Below are positions 1 to 8,143 of a stretch of DNA of 64,000 nt, one piece after another (the stretch's first letter is position 1; each line of letters starts with the position of its first letter). Source of the DNA: Natronomonas gomsonensis (GTDB taxonomy: Archaea > Halobacteriota > Halobacteria > Halobacteriales > Haloarculaceae); the NCBI RefSeq assembly GCF_024300825.1, contig NZ_CP101323.1, forward strand, positions 2,790,001 to 2,854,000, given 5' to 3'. The notes under the pieces are model-generated. The model was not told the origin of the DNA and ran no database searches. It worked only from the letters and a program-made list of their open reading frames with translations. The position numbers and the translations under genes are program-made.

Positions 1-368
1 AATCCGACCGACCGCTGGTCCGCCGCGACGACGACATCGAGTACGAAGCCGTCTCGGCCGCCGAGGGCCTTTCGAAGGGCGTCCTCGTCGGCCCCGAACA
101 TGGCGCGCCGAACCTCGCGTTGCGGCGCTTCGTCCTCGAAGCCGGCGCCGAGGTGCCGAAACACACCAACGACATCGAACACGAACAGTACGTCCTGAAA
201 GGCGAGTACACCGTCGGACTCGGTGACGAGGAGTACACCGTCTCGGCGGGCGACTCGCTGCACATCCCCGCCGGAACGGTCCACTGGTATCGCAACGAAA
301 GCGACGACCCGGGAGCGTTCATCTGTGCGGTGCCGAACGGCGACGACGCTATCGAACTGCTGGAGTAA
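1..368 (+). CDS. Cupin domain protein (5' partial)
   Basis: The open frame runs in from the left edge (codons in phase with position 3) and stops at TAA 366-368, so the N-terminus is missing. The visible ~122 residues hold the two short cupin motifs: a metal-site-like segment (EVPKHTNDIEHEQYVLKGEY) and a second strand with IPAGTVHWYRN. The His, Glu and His positions are consistent with a small metal-binding beta-barrel. The TTG at 120 lies inside the conserved barrel and is not a start. The family covers isomerases, dioxygenases and sugar- or ligand-binding proteins, so no specific reaction can be assigned. The next gene converges on it. Confidence 0.85.
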   Translation, partial: SDRPLVRRDDDIEYEAVSAAEGLSKGVLVGPEHGAPNLALRRFVLEAGAEVPKHTNDIEHEQYVLKGEYTVGLGDEEYTVSAGDSLHIPAGTVHWYRNESDDPGAFICAVPNGDDAIELLE

Positions 369-401
369 GCGCGTCGACGCACCGAGGCGGTGAGGCTCTC
401 C

Positions 402-698
402 TCACGCCAGTTTCTCGACGACCTCCTCGTCCCACTCGGCTTCGGTGAACGCCGGCAGGGTCTCGACGCTGGTGTTGCCCTCGCCGCGGAACGTGATGGC
501 GGCGCGTGCGGCCGCGCCGTCGTCCGGGTATTCGGCGACGGCGACCACGTCGTACCGGCCGAACGTGTAGTACATCGACAGCAACTCACCGCCGTGGTCG
601 GCGACCATCTCGCGGGCGGCCTGCCGTCTGTCCGGACTCCGCTCCATCGTTTCGAGGCTCTCCTTGCCGAGTTCCATCAGGTGGACGTAGGTTGACAT
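402..698 (-). CDS. GYD domain protein
   Basis: The product has 98 residues and begins MSTYVHLMELGKESLETMER. The GYD-family signature appears as YYTFGRYDVVAVAEYPDD near residue 43, followed by a TLPAFTEAE segment. These small alpha/beta proteins resemble dimeric ferredoxin-like barrels and their biochemical role is not established. The start was chosen at 698 because it carries a good Shine-Dalgarno (GGAGG) about 8 nt upstream; the frame stays open well past it but the extension is low-complexity Arg/Ser. It converges on the cupin gene and diverges from the helicase. Confidence 0.85.
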   Translation of the reverse strand: MSTYVHLMELGKESLETMERSPDRRQAAREMVADHGGELLSMYYTFGRYDVVAVAEYPDDGAAARAAITFRGEGNTSVETLPAFTEAEWDEEVVEKLA

Positions 699-823
699 TG
701 GTTTCCCTCCTCGTCCTCCCGACTCCGAGCGGGAGGACAGTGTGTTAGAGTACCACATGCTCGATATTATAGGTTGGTCGCCCATTCGCCGGTTGCCATC
801 CGTTTGCATCCGTCCCGGACGAC

Positions 824-830
824 TGAAATA
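824..830 (+). promoter_or_regulatory. Probable TATA box of helicase gene
   Basis: TGAAATA is centred about 26 nt before the GTG at 853. This is the spacing of leaderless haloarchaeal transcripts and supports that GTG as the start. Confidence 0.4.
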
Positions 831-852
831 CCCCGATACACTACACTCCCCC

Positions 853-2880
853 GTGTCACAGCAGGTCGCCGAGGTCGACACGCTGTTCCTCCACGAGGCG
901 CGTGACGATTTCACCGTGGTCGCACGCCGCGACGGCGAGCGACTGCTACAGGGTCGCCTCGATTTAAAAGAGACCAGCGCCGGTCCCCGCCCCGGCCGTT
1001 TCCGTGTGAAGGACGGCGACGACGAGATACCGCGCCGTCCCGAGCAGTTCGTCGAGATGGCCCGCCGCGCCGGCCGCATACGTATCTCCCAGCAGACCTC
1101 TCGGGAGGGTCGCCGGGACCTCGAGGCCATGCTGGAGGGGTATCAACTCGACGCCAAACAGGTCCGGACCTGCCGCATCTGTGCGGGCAAGGGCCGGTAC
1201 TCGCCGTTGACCTCCGAGACGGCCATCAAATACGACAACGAACACATCTGTCTCGACTGTGCGAAACGGGAACTCGAACGGGAGGCGAACTACCGGGGCC
1301 TCCGTTCGGGTGCCCGGGACCGTCTCGAAGACCTCCTGTTGGAGGTCGGCGACCTCGAACGCGTCGCGAACCTGCTTTCGGGACAACTCGACCCCGAACT
1401 GACGAAGTTCGACGAAATCTCGGCGACGACCGACGACATCGACCTCGTTCCGACGAGCGACATCGACGTACATCCGGAGTTGAAAACGCGACTCGAGGAG
1501 TTCGACACCCTGCTGCCCGTTCAGAGTCTCGCCGTCGACAACGACCTCTTGGAGGGACGCGACCAGCTCGTCGTGAGCGCCACCGCGACCGGCAAGACGC
1601 TCGTCGGCGAACTCGCCGGCATCGACCGCGCGCTCAAAGGCGAAGGCAAGATGCTGTTTCTCGTTCCCCTCGTCGCGCTCGCAAACCAGAAACACGAGGA
1701 CTTCGAAGACGATTACGGCGACTTACTCGACGTGACGATTCGGGTGGGTGCCTCCCGCATCAGGGATTCGGGGAACCGCTTCGACCCCCAATCCGACGTC
1801 ATCGTCGGTACCTACGAGGGCATCGACCACGCGCTTCGGACCGGCAAGGACCTTGGCGACATCGGCACCGTCGTCATCGACGAGGTCCACACGCTGGGCG
1901 AGGAGGAACGCGGCCACCGTCTCGACGGCCTCATCTCCCGACTCAAACACTACTCGGAAACGAACGACTGCGACACCCAGTACGTCTACCTCTCCGCGAC
2001 GGTCGGCAATCCCGGTGACCTCGCCGGGAAACTCGACGCTCAACTCATCGAGTTCGAGGAACGACCGGTCCCCATCGAGCGCCACGTCACCTTCGCCGAC
2101 GGCGGCGAGAAGTTGGATATCGAGAACAAACTCGTCCGGCGGGCCTTCGACTCGAAGTCCTCGAAGGGGTATCGCGGCCAGACCATCATCTTCACGAACT
2201 CCCGGCGGCGGTGTCACGAGATATCCCGGCAACTCGAGTACGATTCGGCGCCGTACCACGCCGGCCTCGATTACGGTCGCCGCAAGCAGGTCGAACGGCA
2301 GTTCGGCGAGCAGGACCTCGCGGCCGTCGTCACCACGGCGGCGCTCGCGGCGGGGGTCGACTTTCCGGCCTCACAGGTCATCTTCGACTCGCTGGCGATG
2401 GGCATCGAGTGGCTCTCTGTCCAGGAATTCGAACAGATGCTCGGCCGGGCCGGACGCCCCGACTACCACGACAAGGGGACCGTCTACACGCTCGTCGAAC
2501 CCGACTGCTCGTATCACAGTTCCATGGAGATGACCGAAGACGAGGTGGCGTTCAAACTGTTGAAGGGGGAGATGGAGCCGGTCGTCACCCGCTACGACGA
2601 GGCCGCCGCAATCGAGGAGACGCTCGCCAACATCACCGTCGCGGGCAAGCGGGCGAAGGCGCTCAACGACCGCATGGTCGGGGAGGTGCCGACGAAACAC
2701 GCCGTCGGCAAACTCATCGAGTACGAGTTCATCGACGGCTTCCAGCCGACGCCGCTCGGGCGAGCGGTCACCGAACACTTCCTTGCGCCCGACGAGGCCT
2801 TCGTCATGCTCGATGCGATTCGGAAGGGCGCCGAACCCTACGAACTCGTCGCGGAAATCGAACTCCGCGACGAGCACTGA
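853..2880 (+). CDS. Ski2/Hel308-like DEAD/DEAH-box helicase with Cys cluster
   Basis: This 675-residue superfamily-2 helicase has a Walker A-like motif VVSATATGKT, DEVH box (VIDEVHTLG), SAT motif (YLSATVGNPG) and motif VI QMLGRAGRPDY. N-terminal to the motor is a putative zinc site, CRIC at about residue 107 and CLDC about 28 residues later. This fusion is typical of a haloarchaeal helicase family near Hel308/Ski2, which act on forked DNA or on RNA; the true substrate is unknown. The GTG at 853 is preferred over the upstream TTG because conserved protein sequence (QQVAEVDTLFL) starts there and a TATA-like box fits. It stops immediately before the convergent gene. Confidence 0.88.
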   Translation: MSQQVAEVDTLFLHEARDDFTVVARRDGERLLQGRLDLKETSAGPRPGRFRVKDGDDEIPRRPEQFVEMARRAGRIRISQQTSREGRRDLEAMLEGYQLDAKQVRTCRICAGKGRYSPLTSETAIKYDNEHICLDCAKRELEREANYRGLRSGARDRLEDLLLEVGDLERVANLLSGQLDPELTKFDEISATTDDIDLVPTSDIDVHPELKTRLEEFDTLLPVQSLAVDNDLLEGRDQLVVSATATGKTLVGELAGIDRALKGEGKMLFLVPLVALANQKHEDFEDDYGDLLDVTIRVGASRIRDSGNRFDPQSDVIVGTYEGIDHALRTGKDLGDIGTVVIDEVHTLGEEERGHRLDGLISRLKHYSETNDCDTQYVYLSATVGNPGDLAGKLDAQLIEFEERPVPIERHVTFADGGEKLDIENKLVRRAFDSKSSKGYRGQTIIFTNSRRRCHEISRQLEYDSAPYHAGLDYGRRKQVERQFGEQDLAAVVTTAALAAGVDFPASQVIFDSLAMGIEWLSVQEFEQMLGRAGRPDYHDKGTVYTLVEPDCSYHSSMEMTEDEVAFKLLKGEMEPVVTRYDEAAAIEETLANITVAGKRAKALNDRMVGEVPTKHAVGKLIEYEFIDGFQPTPLGRAVTEHFLAPDEAFVMLDAIRKGAEPYELVAEIELRDEH

Positions 2881-3114
2881 TTACTCGGCGGGTGCGATGC
2901 GCCACGTCGTCGCGTTGGTGTAGGACCACTGCTCGATGTCGAGAGTCTCCGCCGAGTCCTGCAGTCGGCCGAGCAGTACGCCGATCTGGGACGCCGAGAG
3001 GTCGAGGTCCTCAGCGAGGAACTTGCTCTTGACGTATATTTCGCCGTCGTCCGCACGACGTTCGAGGTATTCGAGGAGATGTCCGGCGGGGTGGGTCTGT
3101 TGATTCATCGTCAT
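2881..3114 (-). CDS. Small haloarchaeal protein (DUF7123-like)
   Basis: The product has 77 residues and no membrane segment. The pattern HLLEYLERRADDGEIYVKSK followed by LSASQIGVLLGRLQ looks like a compact winged-helix fold and matches my recollection of the haloarchaeal DUF7123 family. The ATG at 3114 overlaps the stop of the upstream gene as ATGA, indicating translational coupling. No function is known. It could be a small nucleic-acid-binding protein, by inference from the fold only. Confidence 0.75.
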   Translation of the reverse strand: MTMNQQTHPAGHLLEYLERRADDGEIYVKSKFLAEDLDLSASQIGVLLGRLQDSAETLDIEQWSYTNATTWRIAPAE

Positions 3115-3347
3115 GACTGTGAGCGGTGTTGATGTCCGACGAGTACCGAGACGGCGTTGAGCGCGACCAACACGACCAGTTCGGTTTCGGAGACGACACC
3201 GGCATCGTACAGCAGGATGGCGGCCACGTACACGAGCGGGAAGACGGCGGCGGCCCAGAACGCCACTCCCTCGACAAGGGAGAGGAGGACTCCGGTAGCC
3301 GCTCGGAGGGGTTCGAACAGTCGGCGAGGCACCGTCGCGTGTCGCAT
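3111..3347 (-). CDS. Small two-helix membrane protein
   Basis: The product has 78 residues: a basic N-terminus (MRHATVPRRLFEPLR), two hydrophobic segments around residues 18-42 and 47-68, and a His-rich tail. I recognise no family. The start at 3347 is supported by a TATA-like box (TTTGATAT on this strand, 3368-3375) about 25 nt upstream, suggesting a leaderless transcript. Its TGA overlaps the ATG of the next gene, so the two form an operon. Confidence 0.7.
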   Translation of the reverse strand: MRHATVPRRLFEPLRAATGVLLSLVEGVAFWAAAVFPLVYVAAILLYDAGVVSETELVVLVALNAVSVLVGHQHRSQS

Positions 3348-3438
3348 ACGAGAGCGAACGGACGGGGATATCAAAGGGGTACGCTAAGCTCAAACAGCCG
3401 TTTGTGCTACTCCATCACGTCCACTGCGAGTCGCCGGC

Positions 3439-3714
3439 TTACACCACAAGTGGTGCTATCGTCCCGACGAAGGCGATGTCGAGATACGCCAACGCGATGA
3501 CGAGTATTGCACCGGGGACGCCGCCGACGGCACAGATGAGTACCGCAACCGCCGTGATTTCGATTGGTACGCCGAGGAAACTCGCGATGAAGAGGATGAT
3601 AACGCCGACGACGGCGTTAACGATGAACGGTTTGACGGCCTTGATGACTCGATAGGCGCCGAACAGCAGCGCCAACACGAGTACGAACAGGCCGATTTCG
3701 ATTGGTGTAACCAT
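3439..3714 (-). CDS. BofA-like small membrane protein
   Basis: The product has 91 residues and starts MVTPIEIGLFVLVLALLFG. It has two to three hydrophobic helices and a conserved Gly/Pro-rich centre (VKPFIVNAVVGVIILFIASF, then GGVPGAI). This resembles the pro-sigma-K processing inhibitor BofA family found widely in haloarchaea, where no sporulation exists and the role is unknown. The start lies just after a V-D-free upstream extension that reads as non-conserved; the first hydrophobic helix follows it directly. It is transcribed away from the tRNA gene. Confidence 0.7.
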   Translation of the reverse strand: MVTPIEIGLFVLVLALLFGAYRVIKAVKPFIVNAVVGVIILFIASFLGVPIEITAVAVLICAVGGVPGAILVIALAYLDIAFVGTIAPLVV

Positions 3715-3799
3715 GTCGACGGGATTCACCGTGTGACGACATAGCCCTTGGGGCCCGGAACGAAACGTTTTCACGGGGTGGCGGTTTAGGGGGATATAC

Positions 3800-3873
3800 G
3801 GGATCGTGGGTTAGCTTGGCTATACTCGCAGCCTTGGGTGCTGTGGACCCCGGTTCGAATCCGGGCGATCCCA
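3800..3873 (+). tRNA. tRNA-Pro (UGG)
   Basis: The cloverleaf can be folded by hand. Acceptor stem GGGATCG/CGATCCC pairs 3800-3806 with 3866-3872, with discriminator A3873. The anticodon arm is GCAGC-CTTGGGT-GCTGT, giving anticodon TGG. The T arm is CCCGG-TTCGAAT-CCGGG, and the D-loop contains AGCTTGGC. No CCA is encoded and there is no intron. Confidence 0.93.
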
Positions 3874-4029
3874 CTCTATCTCCTCCTGCAGATTGGGGCG
3901 GTTCGGCGCGCTCCCTCTGAAACGGGGGTGACCCTTTCCACCTGCTACACACCGTCCTTCGACTGGACATTTTCACTTTCACTACGGGGGTGGGTTGGTA
4001 CTATCTATTCGCCGAATCAGCTCCGAAAT

Positions 4030-4443
4030 ATGGATTCACACAAGAAAGGTGACCTGACGGAAGCAGCAGTGCTTACCGAACTCAAACGGCGAGACGTGCC
4101 GGTCTCGATACCGTTCGGCGACAACGAGCGATACGATTTCGTCGTCGAGACGCCCGACACGCAGTTCTTGCGAGCACAAATAAAAACGGGGTGGTCTCGC
4201 GACGGCGTTATCGAATTCCGAGGGTACAGCAAACACACGAACAGTTCGGGAAACATCCAGAAATCCTACGACGGAGATATCGACTGCTTCCTCGTGTTCT
4301 CACACGAGCACGAACAGCTCTTCTTCGTGTGGGAAGAGGAGGTCGGTGCCAACATGTCGCTCCGAACCGAAGAGCCGAAACAGAATCAACCCTCGATAAA
4401 CTGGGCCGCCGACTACGCCTTCGACGAGCGGTGGCCGCCGTAG
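4030..4443 (+). CDS. PD-(D/E)XK (PDDEXK_5-like) endonuclease-like protein
   Basis: The product has 137 residues. MDSHKKGDLTEAAVLTELKR is followed by IPFGDNERYDFVVE and LRAQIKTG, matching the order E...D...(Q/E)xK of the PD-(D/E)XK fold. The closest family I know is the PDDEXK_5 group seen in group I intron nucleases and in many archaeal proteins. The ATG at 4030 fits the conserved N-terminus, and upstream in-frame codons run back into tRNA-Pro and are rejected. It starts 157 nt after the tRNA. Codon use looks less G+C-rich than its neighbours by eye, hinting at acquisition. Nuclease activity is inferred, not shown. Confidence 0.75.
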   Translation: MDSHKKGDLTEAAVLTELKRRDVPVSIPFGDNERYDFVVETPDTQFLRAQIKTGWSRDGVIEFRGYSKHTNSSGNIQKSYDGDIDCFLVFSHEHEQLFFVWEEEVGANMSLRTEEPKQNQPSINWAADYAFDERWPP

Positions 4444-4578
4444 CCGACCGTTTGATGGAACACCGCCGACGAGAGCACGTGGATCGACTGTCGTTCGACG
4501 ACGAGGAGGGGGTGAGGAGTGATGCTCGGGGTACAATTCGGGCGGTCCCACTTTCTGTCGAGGGTTTCGGCCCAGTGG

Positions 4579-5145
4579 CTACTCCGCCGGCGCCGTCGCC
4601 GTGAGCAGGAACGTTTCCGGTCGAACGGCCTCGTGCGTGACGGTGAACCCCGCCTCCCGGAGGGCGTCGACCGCTTCCTCGGCGGTGAATCGCTCGTCGA
4701 CCGGCGGTCCATAGCGTCCGTCGCCCGAGGCGGCCCAGTCGACGATGGCGAGGGTTCCATCGCTTTTCAGCACGCGAGCGATTTCGGCGAGCGCGTCGTC
4801 GCTGGCGAACTCGTGGTACGTCATCGTCGAAAACGCACCATCGAGACTGTCCGTGGCGAACGGAAGGTCGCCCACGCCGCTGGTGACGAGTTCGACGTTG
4901 TCCGGGACGCCCTTCTCCCGGTAGTAGTCGTGCATCGCCTCCTGAACGTCGACCGCGTGCACCGTGTTCACGTGCGGGGCGACGTCGTCGGTGAAAAACC
5001 CCGTGCCGCTCCCGAAGTCGGCGACGTGGTCGTCGTCGCTCGGCGAGAGTGCCCAGAGCAACTCCTCGGCCGAGAGGAACCGATACCGCTTGCCTGCCTC
5101 TTCGAGTTTGTCGGCGCGGTCGGCGTCGAAGGTGTGAAACCCCAT
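4579..5145 (-). CDS. Class I SAM-dependent methyltransferase
   Basis: The product has 188 residues. Motif I is VADFGSGTGFFTDDVAP at about residue 42, followed by an acidic strand-2 end (VHAVDVQEAM) and the post-motif VELVTSGVGDLPFATDSLDG. This is the UbiE/type-11 methyltransferase layout. The substrate is unknown. The ATG overlaps the TAA of the DUF302 gene by one base (TAATG), so they are co-transcribed and translationally coupled. It converges with the nuclease-like gene across a 135-bp gap with no recognisable element. Confidence 0.87.
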   Translation of the reverse strand: MGFHTFDADRADKLEEAGKRYRFLSAEELLWALSPSDDDHVADFGSGTGFFTDDVAPHVNTVHAVDVQEAMHDYYREKGVPDNVELVTSGVGDLPFATDSLDGAFSTMTYHEFASDDALAEIARVLKSDGTLAIVDWAASGDGRYGPPVDERFTAEEAVDALREAGFTVTHEAVRPETFLLTATAPAE

Positions 5146-5585
5146 TAGAGGTTCTCGAAGGCGTCGTCGACGAGTTCGCCGGTCTCGGCCACGATGTCGG
5201 CCATCTCCTCGTCGTCGGGCGCCATGCCGATGAGTCGGGCGATGCGCATAATCGAGACGTGATAGACGCGCTGGGTGCCGGGACTCTCCTCCCAGATGAC
5301 GACGTTGCAGGGCATCAACGCGCCGAGTTGGTTGTCGGTCACGTTGAGTGCCTTCTCGGCAACCGCCGGATTGCAGGCGCCGAGCACGTAGTAGGGGTCG
5401 CGACCGGCGTCGACTTTCTCGTTGAGCATCTCCGAGGGCGAAAACTCGACGGGGATGCCGAATCCGGCGTCGGTAAACACCTCGCGGACGTGCTCGATGG
5501 CTTCCTCGTGGTCCATCTCCAGGGTCGCTTCGGCTTCACCGAAGTCGTCGGGGCTAATCTGTGACGGGTCGATTGGTAGCGTCAT
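5145..5585 (-). CDS. DUF302 domain protein
   Basis: The product has 146 residues. The DUF302 core is visible as EHVREVFTDAGFGIPVEFSP near the start, YYVLGACNPAVAEKAL in the middle, and GALMPCNVVIWEE. DUF302 proteins are small soluble proteins often found near redox or metal genes and their chemistry is unclear. The MTLPIDPS start at 5585 is preferred because the longer frame adds a basic, non-acidic stretch unlike haloarchaeal protein. It is the first gene of a two-gene unit with the methyltransferase, which may modify a related substrate. Confidence 0.85.
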   Translation of the reverse strand: MTLPIDPSQISPDDFGEAEATLEMDHEEAIEHVREVFTDAGFGIPVEFSPSEMLNEKVDAGRDPYYVLGACNPAVAEKALNVTDNQLGALMPCNVVIWEESPGTQRVYHVSIMRIARLIGMAPDDEEMADIVAETGELVDDAFENL

Positions 5586-5730
5586 CCCTGAGGAGTATTG
5601 GGCTCTCAAAGCAAACCTCTTTCGGGTTCTTCCGATGGATGGAGGCGGGAACGCACTCACTCTTGTGAGTTGCTACCGAATTCGTGTGACCGAAACACCG
5701 ATACCGCTGGATAGTGGTAATTGCACGTGA

Positions 5731-6468
5731 ATGGATAGCAAGAGCAAGATTACGCGCCGGCGAGCGATTGCCGCCGGTGGTGCGACGGTACTGTTCGGCG
5801 GTGGAGTCGCGTACCTCGCATCCGGCTCTGAATCCGACGAACCGGAATACGTCCCAGAGACGTTCCACACCAGCGAGGAGACGACCGGATTCGGTGTCGA
5901 ACTCGCCGGCCGGCCGCTCGTGGGCGACCGTGAAGCGACGGTCGACGTGTACTACTGGACGGACTACCTGTGTCCGTTCTGTAAGAAGTTCGAAACCGAA
6001 ACCCTCCCGACGGTCGGTTCGGAGTACATCGACACCGGAGACGTGCGACTCGTCGTCTTGCCGTATCCGAACATCGGCGAGTACTCGATGCCGGCGGCCG
6101 TCTGGAGTCGCTGCGTGTGGCGAACGGTCGCAAGCACCGACCCCGAAGCCTTCTGGCGCTGGCACGGGACAGCGTTCGACGCCCAACCCGATTCGGGACA
6201 CGACTGGGCCGACGAGGCGACGTTCAGGGAAATCACCGAACGGACCGACGGCGTTACCGTCTCGGCCGTCGACAGTTGTCGGGAGTCCCGCGGCGACGCC
6301 ATCCGTGACGCCATCGAGACGAACCTCGGTGTCGCCAAGTCGGCCGAAATCAGCGGGACGCCCGGGTTCATCCTCTACAACCGCGACGCCGACGCGGCGG
6401 GCAAACTCGTCGGTGCCCACCCCTACGACACCTTCTCTGACGCGCTCGACCGGGTGTTGGAAGCGTGA
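5731..6468 (+). CDS. Exported DsbA-like thiol:disulfide oxidoreductase
   Basis: The product has 245 residues. A twin-arginine-like leader (TRRRAIAAGGATVLFGGG) is followed by an acidic linker and a thioredoxin/DsbA domain. The active site CPFC is at residues 81-84 (WTDYLCPFCKKFE), and the cis-Pro loop is ISGTPGFILYN near residue 215. It probably oxidises or isomerises cysteines in exported proteins on the outer face of the membrane. The following membrane-protein gene overlaps its stop codon by 4 bp, so the two are expected to work together. TlpA-like reductase function is an alternative. Confidence 0.87.
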   Translation: MDSKSKITRRRAIAAGGATVLFGGGVAYLASGSESDEPEYVPETFHTSEETTGFGVELAGRPLVGDREATVDVYYWTDYLCPFCKKFETETLPTVGSEYIDTGDVRLVVLPYPNIGEYSMPAAVWSRCVWRTVASTDPEAFWRWHGTAFDAQPDSGHDWADEATFREITERTDGVTVSAVDSCRESRGDAIRDAIETNLGVAKSAEISGTPGFILYNRDADAAGKLVGAHPYDTFSDALDRVLEA

Positions 6469-7001
6469 GTACCACACGCGATGCGGCTCCGGGGTGGCTC
6501 CGGGGGCTCCCCGACGCACTCGGCTATCCGCTCACCTCCGATGGCCGACTCGTGACTGCCGGCGTCGTGACCGTCCTCGCGTACTCGGTTTTGGTGCTGA
6601 GTGCGTTCCCACAGTTCACGATTCAACTCCTGACGAGGAACCCTGCCGACCTCCTCTATGGGATTGCCGCCCTCACGCGGGAAACGTATCTGAGCGTCGG
6701 GTGGCTCGGTCTCCTCTTGGTCGTGACCTACGCGCTGTTGACTGGAATCGCAGCGACACACGCGATTGCTCTCTTCCGGCGTGCCCGTCGAACGAGCGCG
6801 TCGACGATGCTCGGCGTCGTTCCCGGGTTCCTCGCGGCCGGGTGTGCGAGCTGCGGTGCCGGCGTTCTCGGCGCCCTTGGTTTCGTCGGTGCGATGGCCG
6901 CACTGCCCTTCGAGGGGAACCTCCTCCGACTTGGCGGCATCCTTCTGTTGTTGTTTTTCCTCGGCCGAACGGGTGACCCACAGACGTGTTCGATTACGTA
7001 A
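6465..7001 (+). CDS. Integral membrane protein with GCASCG motif (possible DsbA partner)
   Basis: The product has 178 residues with a GTG start overlapping the DsbA-like stop. About four hydrophobic helices are visible (residues 29-50, 76-100, 110-145 and 148-165). A paired-cysteine motif AAGCASCGAGVLGALGF sits at the membrane edge of the third helix region. Such CxxC pairs in small membrane proteins can relay electrons between quinone and an exported thioredoxin-fold protein, as DsbB, DsbD and VKOR do. The family itself is not one of those by sequence as far as I can tell. The operon position supports a redox-partner role, by inference. Confidence 0.7.
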   Translation: MSTTRDAAPGWLRGLPDALGYPLTSDGRLVTAGVVTVLAYSVLVLSAFPQFTIQLLTRNPADLLYGIAALTRETYLSVGWLGLLLVVTYALLTGIAATHAIALFRRARRTSASTMLGVVPGFLAAGCASCGAGVLGALGFVGAMAALPFEGNLLRLGGILLLLFFLGRTGDPQTCSIT

Positions 7002-7118
7002 CAGTACCACGAGTCGGGGCCGCCACTTCCGAACAGTTCGCACACGACATTCCGGCTTGAGCTCTCGTTTTCCGGGCGAGCCAAACTATTTGTCGTCTGC
7101 CGCTTCAACCGTTAATAT

Positions 7119-8084
7119 ATGCCTTTTTCACGCCGATGCTATCTGGAACGTTGCGGGCGCGTCGGCGGTGCACTCGGCGTGGGTGTTCTGGGTGGCTGTG
7201 CTCGAAACCAGTCGTCCGACGGGAACCAAACGACGGTTCGAATCGGTTCGAAGCCGTTCCCAGAACAGAAGATATTGGGATATCTCGCCTACGAGCGACT
7301 GCAGGACGTCGGGGGGCTCACGGTCGTTGACGAAATCGGGTATGGGAACTCTCTCGCCAACTGGAGGGCGACAGCCAGCGGCGAGAAACACCTGTACTGG
7401 GAATACACGGGCACGGCGTGGACACAACTTCCACCCCGACACGAAACACGAGTATCAGACCCCGACCGACTTTTCGAGCGCGTGAAATCGGATGCCCGGT
7501 CCCAGGGGCTTCGAATGGCCGACCCTGCGTCGTTTTCGAACGAATACGTCATCGTCGTCGACCGTGCGTGGGCCCAACAACTCGGCATCTCGACTATCAC
7601 GGAACTGTTCGAGTACATCTCGGAGACGTCGTCCGAAATCGGAATCGCGCTCAACGAGGAGTTTTACCACCGGGACGATGGATGGGACGGCCTGCTTGAG
7701 TTCTACGGTGTCGACGAGGATGTACGGACCGCACTCGAATCCGGCGAGTTCACTGTCACCTCCGTCGGGTTGACGTACGAACTGCTGAACCGAAACGGTA
7801 TCCAGGTGGCGAGTGGGTTCGCCACTGACCCGCAACTCGACCGCCCCGAACTGCTGGCAGTGGCCGACGACCGCGAGTACTTCCTCTCCTATCAGCCAAC
7901 CCCAACGGCTCACGCACCGCTTATCGAATCTCGGCCCGAGGTCTTCGAGGCTTTGACCCCAGTCGTCGACGCACTTGATGAGACGGTGATACGGACGCTC
8001 AACCGCCGTGTATTTCTCGAAGACCGGCCCCCAAGCATCATCGCAAAGCGATTCCTCAGCGAATCGGGTGTGGCCGATGTCTGA
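7119..8084 (+). CDS. Glycine-betaine/choline-type substrate-binding lipoprotein (OpuAC family)
   Basis: The product has 321 residues. The N-terminus combines a Tat-like motif (SRRCYLERCG) with a lipobox (VLGGC), so it is probably a Tat-exported lipoprotein. The mature part starts VRIGSKPFPEQKILGYLAYE, the usual opening of OpuAC/ProX periplasmic domains, followed by WRATASGEKHLYWEYTGTAW. No permease or ATPase gene is adjacent. The next gene, 60 nt on, is a Cache-domain histidine kinase, so it may present a ligand to that sensor rather than to a transporter (inference). Confidence 0.8.
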   Translation: MPFSRRCYLERCGRVGGALGVGVLGGCARNQSSDGNQTTVRIGSKPFPEQKILGYLAYERLQDVGGLTVVDEIGYGNSLANWRATASGEKHLYWEYTGTAWTQLPPRHETRVSDPDRLFERVKSDARSQGLRMADPASFSNEYVIVVDRAWAQQLGISTITELFEYISETSSEIGIALNEEFYHRDDGWDGLLEFYGVDEDVRTALESGEFTVTSVGLTYELLNRNGIQVASGFATDPQLDRPELLAVADDREYFLSYQPTPTAHAPLIESRPEVFEALTPVVDALDETVIRTLNRRVFLEDRPPSIIAKRFLSESGVADV

Positions 8085-8143
8085 GCCGAACAGCCCGTCG
8101 TCACGTTCATCCTCGGCCTCCATCTGCGGTCCCGAGGTGGTTT

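Noticed and set aside
3838-4029. N-terminal extension of the nuclease-like gene into the tRNA
   Set aside because: The in-frame extension starts within tRNA-Pro and lacks conserved sequence; ATG 4030 matches the family N-terminus.
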